Shown: positions 9,840-19,011 of the stretch, in pieces
How positions within the stretch are numbered: the stretch's first letter is position 1
Layout: every line of letters starts with the position of its first letter
NCBI GenBank assembly: GCA_016212885.1
Contig: JACRDO010000095.1
Coordinates: forward strand, 1 to 64,000
Origin: Elusimicrobiota bacterium
GTDB taxonomy: Bacteria; Elusimicrobiota; Elusimicrobia; UBA1565
Reading direction: 5' to 3'
DNA: 64,000 bases
Program-made: the position numbers and the translations under genes
Notes under the pieces: generated by a model
Database searches by the model: none
Told to the model about the DNA's origin: nothing
The model's input: the letters and a program-made list of their open reading frames with translations, nothing else

Positions 9840-10200
9840 GGCCGGCTATCTGATGCGCTCAAGAAAATAGTACGTGCCCCTCCCGTTTATTACTAGAGTG
9901 TCGCCATTTGGCTTGAAAGGCTGGCTAAACGGTGTGTACCTGCAATTGGTTTCAAAAGCCTTGACTTCTTTCTCCTGGACGCCGATATCCTCCAGCCATG
10001 TTCTCGAGAAGTTGCTTCGGCAAAAAGCCTCACTGGCCTATCTCCTGTTCCATAGCGACTGCTCCGCTCTCCGGCCCCCTCAAGAAATGAGCGAAGCGAG
10101 CGTTTTGACGCTGCGGCATATTTTACTTTGCGCAAGCCGTTCTTTGGTTTATGACCTCTCGACGACGATAGCCCAAGGCGGCTACTTGATGCGCTCCAAA
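9840..10200 (-). pseudogene. Decayed tandem copy of the downstream lysozyme-end/lipoprotein module
   Basis: DNA similarity of 9846-10020 to the 3' end of the lipoprotein gene (TTTGGCTTGAAA, TTGGTTTCAAAAGCCTTGA, ATATCCTCC) and of the 10030-10080 region to the lysozyme 3' end (ctatctcctgttccatagcgactgctccgctc). Confidence 0.75.
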
Positions 10201-10778
10201 ATATAATATGCACCATCCCAACTTGTTATGAGATTCTGCAAATTTGGCTTGAAATAGGTAACGAAAGGTGTCCCTTCGCAGTTGGTTTCAAAAGCCTTGA
10301 TTTCCGTTTCTTTGACCCCAATGTCCTCCGGCCTTGTCGGGAAAAGATAATTTTTCGCGTTGACTGTCTTGGAGCGGATTATTTTCAGGTCGCAAGGCTC
10401 CATATCATAACCTGGCACGATGTGTGTATATATAATCGGCCGACCGGGGCGAATATTGAGTATTTTCCCTAGCGCGGGCTCTGCATCCTCCGGGCCCGCT
10501 GCGATGACGCCGCGGCTGAAGCCGTATCTAGCTACCTTCCATTTTCCCTCGAGTTCTTTGAAATTCGCATCAAAATCCTCACTGTCCCATTTCTCCTCGA
10601 CCTCGGCAGAAGTCGTGATCGGGACAGCCGGCGCCGCGACCTTTGGCTTTTCCCGGAAAGTGTCCACGATCTCAATAACGAAATCGCAGGCTGAAAAGCT
10701 CGCAGCCAGAGCCGCTAGCGTAGTCAAGCGAAAGACGCCTTCGGCTGACAGCCTCATGCGGTCTATCTCCTGTCCCAT
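10182..10778 (-). CDS. Putative lipoprotein, hypothetical
   Basis: N-terminal hydrophobic stretch ending FSACDF (lipobox-like); 198 aa. Confidence 0.65.
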   Translation of the reverse strand: MGQEIDRMRLSAEGVFRLTTLAALAASFSACDFVIEIVDTFREKPKVAAPAVPITTSAEVEEKWDSEDFDANFKELEGKWKVARYGFSRGVIAAGPEDAEPALGKILNIRPGRPIIYTHIVPGYDMEPCDLKIIRSKTVNAKNYLFPTRPEDIGVKETEIKAFETNCEGTPFVTYFKPNLQNLITSWDGAYYILERIK

Positions 10779-11074
10779 AGAGCCTGCTCCGCTCTTCGAC
10801 GCCTTTCCAAGCCGTGCAGGACTACTTTTTCCCGCTTACCTGTTCCAGGATCGGTAACGAGCACGCCGTTGAATTCCATCCACTCCTTCAGCACGCCGTC
10901 ATAGTCCAGGGTGTTTAGCTTCACGAACATCTTGCTTTTCCTCACATCCGAAGTGTTTCCCATATTGAACAGAAATACAACAAGGGCCTCATACTGGTGC
11001 TGCGTCAGACGCACGTCCTTGTTCCATATGAGGCTCTTCACGCCGCTCTCAGCCACCGCTATATCAGCCTTCAA
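10763..11074 (-). CDS. C-terminal part of a GH24/T4-like lysozyme (endolysin)
   Basis: LTQHQYEALVVFLFNMG...RKSKMFVKLNTLDYDGVLKEW...GLERRRRAEQALW matches the GH24 C-terminal pattern; the N-terminal catalytic EGxxxxAYxDxxGxxTxGYG region is not seen. Confidence 0.65.
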   Translation of the reverse strand: MKADIAVAESGVKSLIWNKDVRLTQHQYEALVVFLFNMGNTSDVRKSKMFVKLNTLDYDGVLKEWMEFNGVLVTDPGTGKREKVVLHGLERRRRAEQALWDRR

Positions 11075-11564
11075 TAGCAGCCTTCCATTGGGCCTGATGC
11101 GCGGCGTCGCAAGCCGAAGGCAGCTTCGCGATGTCCTGAAAGCTCTTGGCTAGATTCTTCTCGATGAATTCCAGGCGAGGCGACATCCCCCCGCCGTACT
11201 CGCCCGGCTTGGCCGGCTTCGCCAGTCCCAGATGGATGGGCTCAAAGACCCCGGTGAGTGTCGGAAGCTTCAACTTCCCGGCCAGCGTCTCTTTGTCCAA
11301 TTGCGGGATGATGCGGCGCGCTTCGGCGACCTTGATAATCAAAGCCTGGCCGTCGGCGATGACGGGGAGCAGAGAACTCAGAACAAGATGCTTGGGGCTC
11401 TTCTTTGCGCTTCCGGTGCCGTTGATCGCCGAGGCGGCTTGTTCAAGCGAATCAGCGGATGCAGTTCGTTCCGCCGGGAATAGGGAATCGGATCCTCCGA
11501 AAGCCCAAATACAAAAAAGAATCGACAGGGCAAGCGGCAACCTGCGAAGCAGCGCGACGGCCAT
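11064..11564 (-). CDS. Exported hypothetical protein upstream of and overlapping the lysozyme fragment
   Basis: Signal-peptide-like N terminus MAVALLRRLPLALSILFCIWAFGG; ends in another frame within the lysozyme start. Confidence 0.5.
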   Translation of the reverse strand: MAVALLRRLPLALSILFCIWAFGGSDSLFPAERTASADSLEQAASAINGTGSAKKSPKHLVLSSLLPVIADGQALIIKVAEARRIIPQLDKETLAGKLKLPTLTGVFEPIHLGLAKPAKPGEYGGGMSPRLEFIEKNLAKSFQDIAKLPSACDAAHQAQWKAAIEG

Positions 11565-11814
11565 AAACGCTATTATACAGGCCCTTCGCCCCGCATGTCT
11601 GGGCCGAAGGACCTATGACCGGGCATGGGCCTGAGGCTTGTCCCTCCGAAGCAGACGATTCCCATTACCCGGCGCCCGGAGCTCCGAGCTTGCCCGGCGC
11701 GGTTCCACCGGGCCCAGGCCGCGCCGCTGCCCCAGCCTTATGGCTGAATTTCAGTGTGATAAGACTCCGGCCGACTTGTTTATTTAACATCGCGCTGGTA
11801 CAATCCATCGCATC

Positions 11815-13929
11815 ATGCGAGGGTTCCTTCTTTCCCTGAGCGCAACCGCCTGGGTCGCGTGCTTGCCGGCCCTGCTCTCGCCCGCGCAATCTACGGGCCC
11901 TCCGCTCCAGTCCCAGATCCTCGAGGGTCATCGCCTCTATTTCGAAGGCCGGCACCGCAAAGCGGCCGAGCTCTACTCCCAGGCGCTCAGGGAGGATCCC
12001 CGCAGCGTGGACGCGTGGCTCAACGGAGCCGTCGTCCACTCCGAGCTGGGGGAAGGCGCGCGCGCGGTCGAATGGCTCCGCCGCGCCGCGGCGCTCTCTG
12101 CCGAGGACCCCGAGATTCGCATCGCGCTCGCGGAAGCCGAATTCCGCGTGGGCAGCCGCGAGGCCGCCCTTCAGGACGCCGAGCAGGTCCTGCGCTCCCA
12201 TCCGAAGGACCCTTTCGCCCTGATCGTGAAAGGCCGCCTGCATCTCAACGCGGGGCAAGCGCAGGAGGCCGCTGAGGCCCTGGAGGCCGCGGCGGCGAGC
12301 GCGCCTGAGCTGACCCTGGCCTATTACTGGCTCGGCAAAGCGCGGGAGGCAGCTGGGGATTCCGCGGGCGCCCTTGAGGCCTACCGCCGCGCGGTCTTGG
12401 GGGATTCCTACTTCACGAGCGCCCGCTACCAGCTCGGCCGCTCCTACCTGCGCTTGAAGCGCTTCTATGAGGCCGCCAAGCAGTCCGCCCAGCTGCTCAA
12501 CGCGGACCCCAGGAGCAGCAAGTTCCGAGCCCTGCTCTCGGGGATCAGCCAGCGCTCCATCGATAGGACCAAGCCCGGCCCGGAGCCTCGCGAGAAGCCT
12601 CTGAATTCGACCCACCGGGAACCCCTGGGGCCCCCTTTTCCGCCCAAGGGCCGGGTCCCGGTCATGCGGGTCGGTTTGGGGACCAACTCCCTCGGCAAGC
12701 CTCTGCGCCGGCGAGACCTGGCCTTCTACTGCACGAGGGATTTCACTGTCCTGGACCCGAAGTCCGGGCGGGTTCTTTCCAGCGGCCGCGCAAAGGAGGC
12801 TTGGCGCGCGCGGCAGGCCCCGGGCAAGAAAGCGCGGATCGAGCTCCTCGACGAAGACGGCCGGCGGCGCGTCCTCACCCGCGCCGGCGTGATCATCCGC
12901 CCGGAGCCGGATAGCGGCGGGGCCGTGGTCCTCAAAGATGTGCCGGCCGACAGCGGCGGCGCCTTGCGCGGCGGAGGCGAACGCCCGCTGCGCGGCGAGC
13001 TGGAAGTATCCCTGCTCGGCGGCCGCGGCGGGCTCCGGCTCGTCAATATCGTGGACCTTGAAAGCTACACCCACGGGGTGCTCGCCTCCGAGATGCCGAT
13101 CGATTCGCCGATGGAGGCGCTCAAGGCCCAGGCCGTGGTCGCGCGCAGCCACGCCCTGTACATCAAGACCGTGACCCGGCGCCACACCAAAGACGGATAC
13201 GACGTCTGCGACGGCCAGCACTGCCAGGTCTACTGGGGCATCCGCAACGAGACCGCGCGCTCGCGCCAAGTCGTGGACGCGACCCGGGGCCGCGTCGTAG
13301 CCTATCAAGGCCGCATCGCCCACGTGCTCTATTCGTCGAACTGCGGGGGACGCACCCAGAGCGGCCGGGACCTGAAAGGCTGGGGGGACGTCCCTTACTG
13401 GAAGGGCGTCACCGATGCGGCCCCCTCCATCCGGTCCCCGGCCTCTCCGTGGGAGCTGCGCCTCTGGCTGCGCCGTCCCCCGCCGGCCTTTTGCCGGCCT
13501 TCCCTGTACGTCCATCCCTCCCACTTCAGGTGGACCCGCGTCATCGCCGCGGAGGATCTCGAGGAGCGCATCAACCGCTCGATGAAGATCGGGCGTCTGC
13601 TCGGAGTCTTGACCATGCAGCGCTCCCTATCGGGGCACCTGAACTCCGTGCTGCTCAAGGGAAGCAAGGCCAGCCCCGTCGTCGCCAAAGAGATCGCCAT
13701 CCGCGGCTTTCTGGGCGACGGTTCCCAGCGCTCGGCCCTCTTCACGGTCGAGACGGAGGCCGACAAGAAAGGCCGGCCCAGGCTCTTCACCTTCTACGGC
13801 GGAGGCTGGGGGCACGGCGTCGGCATGTGCCAATGCGGGGCCATGGGGAGGGCCCTGGAAGGCCAGTCGTACCACGACATCCTCGCGGCCTACTACCCCG
13901 GGGTCGAACTGGGGAATCTACGCTATTAG
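11815..13929 (+). CDS. SpoIID/LytB domain protein with N-terminal TPR repeats
   Basis: Signal peptide, TPRs, then NIVDLESYTHGVLASEMPIDSPMEALKAQAVVARSHAL and GGGWGHGVGMCQCGAMGRA SpoIID motifs. Confidence 0.85.
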   Translation: MRGFLLSLSATAWVACLPALLSPAQSTGPPLQSQILEGHRLYFEGRHRKAAELYSQALREDPRSVDAWLNGAVVHSELGEGARAVEWLRRAAALSAEDPEIRIALAEAEFRVGSREAALQDAEQVLRSHPKDPFALIVKGRLHLNAGQAQEAAEALEAAAASAPELTLAYYWLGKAREAAGDSAGALEAYRRAVLGDSYFTSARYQLGRSYLRLKRFYEAAKQSAQLLNADPRSSKFRALLSGISQRSIDRTKPGPEPREKPLNSTHREPLGPPFPPKGRVPVMRVGLGTNSLGKPLRRRDLAFYCTRDFTVLDPKSGRVLSSGRAKEAWRARQAPGKKARIELLDEDGRRRVLTRAGVIIRPEPDSGGAVVLKDVPADSGGALRGGGERPLRGELEVSLLGGRGGLRLVNIVDLESYTHGVLASEMPIDSPMEALKAQAVVARSHALYIKTVTRRHTKDGYDVCDGQHCQVYWGIRNETARSRQVVDATRGRVVAYQGRIAHVLYSSNCGGRTQSGRDLKGWGDVPYWKGVTDAAPSIRSPASPWELRLWLRRPPPAFCRPSLYVHPSHFRWTRVIAAEDLEERINRSMKIGRLLGVLTMQRSLSGHLNSVLLKGSKASPVVAKEIAIRGFLGDGSQRSALFTVETEADKKGRPRLFTFYGGGWGHGVGMCQCGAMGRALEGQSYHDILAAYYPGVELGNLRY

Positions 13930-15986
13930 CGGGAAAGGGCGCAGAGCCAGGCGTGGTACGCGGGGTCCGGCTGGCGGCTCAGCCGCTCGCGCGCGATCTC
14001 GAAGGCGCGCTCCTCTCCCAGGCGCAGGAACACCAGGGGGGAGAGCAGGCTCACCGGACCCGCCTCCTTCTCGGCCGCAATCAGCTTGAGCAGGTACTGC
14101 TTGTGCTGTTCGGCGACCGGCAAGCCGGCCTTCGCGCTGCAGAGGGCGCCGCAGATCGCGATGAGCTTGGGGACCACGGCCTGGGGATTCTGCTCGCAGT
14201 AGTAATAGTAGGACTCGATCATCCCAACCTCGTTCCACAGCGCGCCGGACCCCGCCATCTTGTCGGCCGCAAGGGCATGCATCAAGAGCTGGGCCAGGAC
14301 CATCAGGTAGGCCTGCTGCGCCTGCGGCGAAGGGGAAAGATAGAACCCCGGGTCCTCGGCCGGAGCAGCCAATCCCCTCCGAAACAGCCTTTCCCTCAGC
14401 TCCGCCTCCAGCCGCAGGGCGCAGGCCCCGAGGCCTTCCGGCGCCGCGAGCGACAGATGGTCCACAACGGCCCGCTTCGCCGTGTCCCACACGTCGAGTT
14501 CGACGCAGGCGCCGGATGGCGAAGGCGCGAATACGCCGCTGACGATCAAGCCCGGCGGGTCCGGCCAGAGTCCAACCTCGATGAGCGCCGGGACGTCCCA
14601 GGCCCCGCTCACGACCGGCCCCTTCTCAGGAACGAGCGGGACCATGCATAGCGCCCGCAGGCTCGTTTTATACGTCAGCGCTTCGGCCAGGTAGAGCGGC
14701 AGGGCGCGAGAGAGGCGGCCCCGGTCGTCTTCCGCTTCCTCATAATAACCGGGCTTGGCCCCGGCCCGCTCGGCCGCCCCCAAGACCTCGGACGCGGCAC
14801 TTCCTCGCGTTATCGCTCGGTCGCCTTTGCGCATCCCATCGGCGAAGCACAAGAAGCCGATCTCGGGCGAAGAGGCCGGCCGCAGTGGCAGGAGCCAGAG
14901 AGGCTCGCACAGTCCGCGCGTCCACACCGGGCCCGGAATCCGCACCAGGGAGATCGGCGGAGACATCTGCGCAGGCCGCGGGAGGCGGTCTTCCGGGAAA
15001 TCGCGCTCAAGCCGGCTCAAGGGCTCGGCCAGGTGCGCAAGGCTCAGGCCCTTGAGGCGATTGACCAGCTCGCGGCCTTCCTTCTCGCGCCCGGTCTCGA
15101 AGAACCCCCTGGCCAAGCTCAGAGCGGCGTAAGGCGAACTCTTCTGCGGATCGTAGAGCGGCCAGGCCAACTCGAGCATCTCGGAATGGAACCCCGCGCG
15201 CTCCAAGGCGCCGGCGACAGCGGCCAAGGCGTCGCTCTCGCCAGGGGCCGCGCGGCTATGGAGCACGGCACTACCGCGCGGTCCCTGGCTTCCAGCAGCG
15301 CCAGGGGCCGCGCGGCTCTGGAGCACGGCACTACCGCGCGGTCCCTGGCTTCCAGCAGCGCCAGGGGCCGCGCCAAGCGCGCGGCGGAAAAGCTCAAAGG
15401 CTTTAGAGGCGTCGCCCTCTCCGAGGCAGAGCTGCCCCAAGCGCAGCCAGGGCCTCCAGGCCCCCGACTCTTTGGCCACGTCCTCCAGAGCGGCGCGGGA
15501 GGCTTCGGCTCCGCCGCGGTCCTTGTGGATCGCGGCGTAAGCGCTGAGCGCGCCGTCCTGGTTGGGGTCGAGGGAAAGGGCGCGGCGCAGCAGGTCCTCA
15601 GCGGATGCGGCGTCGCCCTGCGCGGAGCGGACCTTCGCGAGAGTCGCAAGCGCCGCGCCGGTCTCGCCATGCTTGGCTATGAACGCCTGGAGGGTACGTT
15701 CCGCCGCGTCCAGCAGGCCGCCCTTGATCTGCGCGGCCGCCAGGATGGTCGAAGACCTCTCCGGATTCGGGTCGATCTCGATGAGCCTCGCGATCGCCGG
15801 AAGGGCGCAGTCCAGGAACCCGTCGCCCAAGGCGCCCACGATCACCTGGTAGAGCGCGTCCGGATCGTCCCAGGTCTTCTGGAAGTTCTCCGGAAGAACT
15901 TTTTCCGCCCAATCGCTGCGCGGGACAAGGACCCGCCGGCCGTTCTCGTCGTAATAGGAGATCATCTCCTCCAAACCTTCCGCCAT
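13926..15986 (-). CDS. TPR-repeat protein, hypothetical
   Basis: TPR-like N-terminal helices; contains a 60-bp in-frame tandem repeat (Family B). Confidence 0.7.
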   Translation of the reverse strand: MAEGLEEMISYYDENGRRVLVPRSDWAEKVLPENFQKTWDDPDALYQVIVGALGDGFLDCALPAIARLIEIDPNPERSSTILAAAQIKGGLLDAAERTLQAFIAKHGETGAALATLAKVRSAQGDAASAEDLLRRALSLDPNQDGALSAYAAIHKDRGGAEASRAALEDVAKESGAWRPWLRLGQLCLGEGDASKAFELFRRALGAAPGAAGSQGPRGSAVLQSRAAPGAAGSQGPRGSAVLHSRAAPGESDALAAVAGALERAGFHSEMLELAWPLYDPQKSSPYAALSLARGFFETGREKEGRELVNRLKGLSLAHLAEPLSRLERDFPEDRLPRPAQMSPPISLVRIPGPVWTRGLCEPLWLLPLRPASSPEIGFLCFADGMRKGDRAITRGSAASEVLGAAERAGAKPGYYEEAEDDRGRLSRALPLYLAEALTYKTSLRALCMVPLVPEKGPVVSGAWDVPALIEVGLWPDPPGLIVSGVFAPSPSGACVELDVWDTAKRAVVDHLSLAAPEGLGACALRLEAELRERLFRRGLAAPAEDPGFYLSPSPQAQQAYLMVLAQLLMHALAADKMAGSGALWNEVGMIESYYYYCEQNPQAVVPKLIAICGALCSAKAGLPVAEQHKQYLLKLIAAEKEAGPVSLLSPLVFLRLGEERAFEIARERLSRQPDPAYHAWLCALSR
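15241..15372. repeat. Palindromic element family B, 60-bp tandem (2 full copies plus partial) inside the TPR gene
   Basis: 15241-15300 and 15301-15360 differ at one base; each contains CCAGGGGCCGCGCGG...CCGCGCGGTCCCTGG (15-bp arms, one mismatch). Confidence 0.95.
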
Positions 15987-17284
15987 CAGGGTGAAACCTC
16001 CAGCGCGGCCTTCTCCCGAAGGGCGAGGGGATGGCGCGGATTGATGCTCAAAGCCGCGTCCAAGTACCGCTGAGCCTGGTAGCTCAGCCCCAGCTCCTTG
16101 GCGTCGTGCGCTGCGCCGACATAGGCCTCGGCGCAGCAGGGGCAGAGGGAAAAGGCCTTCTCATAACTGCGCATCGCGCTCTGCCATTCCCCGCGGTACT
16201 CCAGGACGAAGCCTTTCAGGAAGCTCGCGTCCCAAAGGGCCTGCCCCTTCAGGCGGAGCAGCCGGCGCTCCGCTTCATCCAGATCGCCATCCTGGACAGC
16301 AAGATACCCTCCGGCCAGAGCCGACACCGCGGCGTCCCCATCGCGGGCCGCCTTCTCGAAGTGGGGCGCAGGGTCCCCGCAATGCTGGAAGGCCTTGGTC
16401 CAGCCCAGCAGGTATTCGGCCTGAGCCCGGCCGGCCGGCGTCTTCGCCGAGGCGGACGCGGCGGCGAGCTCGCGGAGCGCCGGCTCGATTTCGCCCTTCA
16501 TCGAAAGGACGAAGCCGTAGAGCCAATGCGCCGCGGCGTCAGCGTATGGCCCTTGAGCGGCTTGCGCGGCGTAGCGCGCGGCGGAGGAGATGTCTCCCAG
16601 GGAGCAATAGGCATGCGCCGCTATCTGCGACAAGACTCCGGTGTAGGGGCCGTACGGATATTTCTCCATCGCATGGAGGGCCGTCCTTACCGCCTCCTGA
16701 TGGGCCTGCATCTCATGATAGACGGCCGCGGTCTGGAAGGAGAGTTCCTGCTCCCTCTCCGGCTGCCTTTCCAGGGCAATCTTCAGCCACCGCAGGGCTC
16801 CGTCATAGTCCTTCAGGTGCAGATTCGCGGCGCCCAGCACGTCCGCCAAAGCCTCCTCGCCGCCCGCGGATTTCTGGATGACCCTCAAGCACCCAGCCGC
16901 CGCGGCCCGCCAATCGCGGGTTTCCAAAGCCCATCTCACTTTGACGCGATCGAACACCAAGGGATTGAGCGACACCGCGATGAGGAAACCCGCGGCCCAA
17001 AGGGCGAAGCATCCCTTCTCGCCGGTGAGCTTCTCCCGGCGGAGCAGATACCCCGGGATGAACCACGTCGGGCCCAGCGGCGCGGTGCCGCAACCCTTGA
17101 TCCTCAGCATCCTTTCATCAGCCAGGAGGAGGCGCCAGCTCACGGCAAGGAGGACCACGACGCTGATCCAGGTCGAGAGGCCGGCTAGGGAAAGGGCGAA
17201 ATCCAGGGGAACGCCGGAAAACGGCGCAACCGCGGCGAACCAGACGAAAGCGCGGCTGAGCCTCTGCGAAATGGGTGTCTGCAC
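15986..17284 (-). CDS. Membrane TPR protein
   Basis: N-terminal TM segments and repeated TPR-like motifs (WASAMRSYEKAFSLCPCCAEAY-type). Confidence 0.7.
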   Translation of the reverse strand: MQTPISQRLSRAFVWFAAVAPFSGVPLDFALSLAGLSTWISVVVLLAVSWRLLLADERMLRIKGCGTAPLGPTWFIPGYLLRREKLTGEKGCFALWAAGFLIAVSLNPLVFDRVKVRWALETRDWRAAAAGCLRVIQKSAGGEEALADVLGAANLHLKDYDGALRWLKIALERQPEREQELSFQTAAVYHEMQAHQEAVRTALHAMEKYPYGPYTGVLSQIAAHAYCSLGDISSAARYAAQAAQGPYADAAAHWLYGFVLSMKGEIEPALRELAAASASAKTPAGRAQAEYLLGWTKAFQHCGDPAPHFEKAARDGDAAVSALAGGYLAVQDGDLDEAERRLLRLKGQALWDASFLKGFVLEYRGEWQSAMRSYEKAFSLCPCCAEAYVGAAHDAKELGLSYQAQRYLDAALSINPRHPLALREKAALEVSP

Positions 17285-17353
17285 CGCCGCTCACCAGTCT
17301 TGCCGGTTATCATAGATAATATGAAAGCGGAAGGGGTCGAGCGAGTAAGGGGA

Positions 17354-18310
17354 TTACTTCGAGCCGCCGGCCAGATCCTGCAGGGAAGAGAACGCCGAGC
17401 CCTCGGCGACGCCGAAGAGGGGGCGCCGCACGCTGTCGGGGATCAAGTCCGAGAACTCGGAGGCTTTCGTGACGTCCTCGCCGCGGCAATCATCGCCGTA
17501 GCAGCGCTTGGTCTTCATGCACTTCTTGCCGCCGGGCAGCTTGACGGTCTCGAAATCTTCCTCGCCCCGGACCAGCACGCCGACGATCCCCTCGGTCTTG
17601 GCGTTGAAGACCGGGGCCCCGGAATTGCCGTGGAAGGTGTCCAGGTTCGCCGTGAAGTATCCGGCCGTGCTGTCGCTGATCACCCAAGCCCCGTCCGCGA
17701 TCTTGGCCGGCAGGCCGTTGGGGTAGCCGATGACCATGAGCGGGGTCCCTTTGGCGGCTTCCTCGCGCTCGATCTTCAGGGGCCGGTGGCCCTTCACGGC
17801 GCGGTCGAGGCGGACCAGGGCCCAGTCGGCGCCGGCTTCATCCGCCTTGTGCCCGACCAGGTAGGAGCAGGAGTAGACCTCGGAGGAGGGGACGCTGCGG
17901 AGCGCGGAGGTCTCCTTGCTCAGGGCGAAGCCGAACACGAAGGAGGTCGCTACGCAGATCGCATTGTTCTCGACGCAGTGCCCGGCGGTAAGAACCATGT
18001 CCGGCCCCACCAGCACGCCAGAGCACTCGGGGCCGCTTATCTGGCCGCTGAACCGCTCGCCCTCGCAGAGGTTGTACTTCTCCTGATAGGACTCGGTCGC
18101 CAGCATGGCCCGGTTGCCGCGGCGGATCACCTTCTCCGACGGGAAGAGCGCCACGGCGGAGTCGGCCAAGGCGAGCGCCCGCGGGTCCTGGACCTCATAC
18201 ACGTCCTGGCGGTCGTCGTCGTTGTAGACGGGCATCGAACGCGCAGAGGACGAAATGCAGGCCGCGAGCGCTGCCAGGATCAGAGTCTTGAAGGTTCGCA
18301 TCGGATTCAA
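17354..18310 (-). CDS. Secreted trypsin-like serine protease
   Basis: Signal peptide; catalytic motifs LTAGHC, DWALVRL and FHGNSGAPVF. Confidence 0.85.
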   Translation of the reverse strand: MNPMRTFKTLILAALAACISSSARSMPVYNDDDRQDVYEVQDPRALALADSAVALFPSEKVIRRGNRAMLATESYQEKYNLCEGERFSGQISGPECSGVLVGPDMVLTAGHCVENNAICVATSFVFGFALSKETSALRSVPSSEVYSCSYLVGHKADEAGADWALVRLDRAVKGHRPLKIEREEAAKGTPLMVIGYPNGLPAKIADGAWVISDSTAGYFTANLDTFHGNSGAPVFNAKTEGIVGVLVRGEEDFETVKLPGGKKCMKTKRCYGDDCRGEDVTKASEFSDLIPDSVRRPLFGVAEGSAFSSLQDLAGGSK

Positions 18311-18392
18311 GCCGCTGGGCTAATCTAAGGATAGGCGTTTATGCCCAATAAACCTGAGTCAACGGTCCTAGGCCCTGGATAGGCCTAAGGTC

Positions 18393-18806
18393 CTATACGA
18401 CCGATTTCCATTTCTTGCGGAGGTCGCGCCTGCGCATCTCAACCTCCAGGCGCTTGATTTCGTCCCAGTGCCGCACCACGGCCCGCGCGGTCTTCAGCCG
18501 CTTCTTCCCGAACACGTGCGGGTGGCGCCGGATGAGCTTGAGATGCTGGCAGCGGGCCACGTCCTGGATGCTGAAGCGGCCCTTTTCGCTCTCGATCTGC
18601 GCGTGCAGGAGGATCTGCAGGAGAACGTCTCCCAGCTCGTCCTGTATCTCGCGCCATCGGCCGCGCCTGAGCGCGCGCTCGAGCTCCCGGGTCTCTTCGC
18701 GCAGGAACCGGATCAGGGAGCGATGGGTCTGCTTGCGGTCCCACGGGCAGCCGCCTGGGCCCCGCAGACGTTCGATGACCCGGATCAGCCGGTCCATCGG
18801 TTTCAT
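18393..18806 (-). CDS. mazG: MazG-family nucleotide pyrophosphohydrolase
   Basis: GGCPWDRKQTHRSLIRFLREETRELE, DELGDVLLQILLHAQI, RRHPHVFG. ATG at 18806 preferred over TTG in the palindrome. Confidence 0.85.
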   Translation of the reverse strand: MKPMDRLIRVIERLRGPGGCPWDRKQTHRSLIRFLREETRELERALRRGRWREIQDELGDVLLQILLHAQIESEKGRFSIQDVARCQHLKLIRRHPHVFGKKRLKTARAVVRHWDEIKRLEVEMRRRDLRKKWKSVV

Positions 18807-18884
18807 GGGGTCAGGTCTGGACAATAGACATTGTGAGCAATTAGGAATCGGTCATGTCAATGTCTATTGTCCAGACCTGACCCC
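18807..18884. repeat. Perfect 27-bp inverted repeat with 24-nt loop (MITE/REP-like)
   Basis: ggggtcaggtctggacaatagacattg / caatgtctattgtccagacctgacccc, exact reverse complements. Confidence 0.95.
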
Positions 18885-18949
18885 TGCATTATTGTTTCTG
18901 TAACAATGAAAAGCTACACTCCGTGCGATGTCTTTTTCCTCTCGCACGG

Positions 18950-19005
18950 CCCCAACCGCTATCGATGCCGGTTGTTCAGGCATCGATAACGGGAAGCGGT
19001 TGGGG
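18950..19005. repeat. Second inverted repeat with a bulge, upstream of the lipoprotein gene
   Basis: CCCCAACCGCT-ATCGATGCC ... GGCATCGAT-aacggga-AGCGGTTGGGG. Confidence 0.85.
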
Positions 19006-19011
19006 CGGGTG

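Noticed and set aside
11064-11564. Complete phage lysis cassette or prophage
   Set aside because: Only a partial lysozyme-like ORF is visible; no holin, integrase, capsid or tail genes in the window.
15241-15372. CRISPR array from 60-bp repeats
   Set aside because: Repeats are directly adjacent with no unique spacers, lie in a coding frame, and no cas genes are nearby. The same applies to 62119-62265.
18928-19011. Upstream start of the lipoprotein ORF (MSFSSRTAPT...)
   Set aside because: This stretch is the palindrome; ATG at 19012 gives a clean lipoprotein signal.
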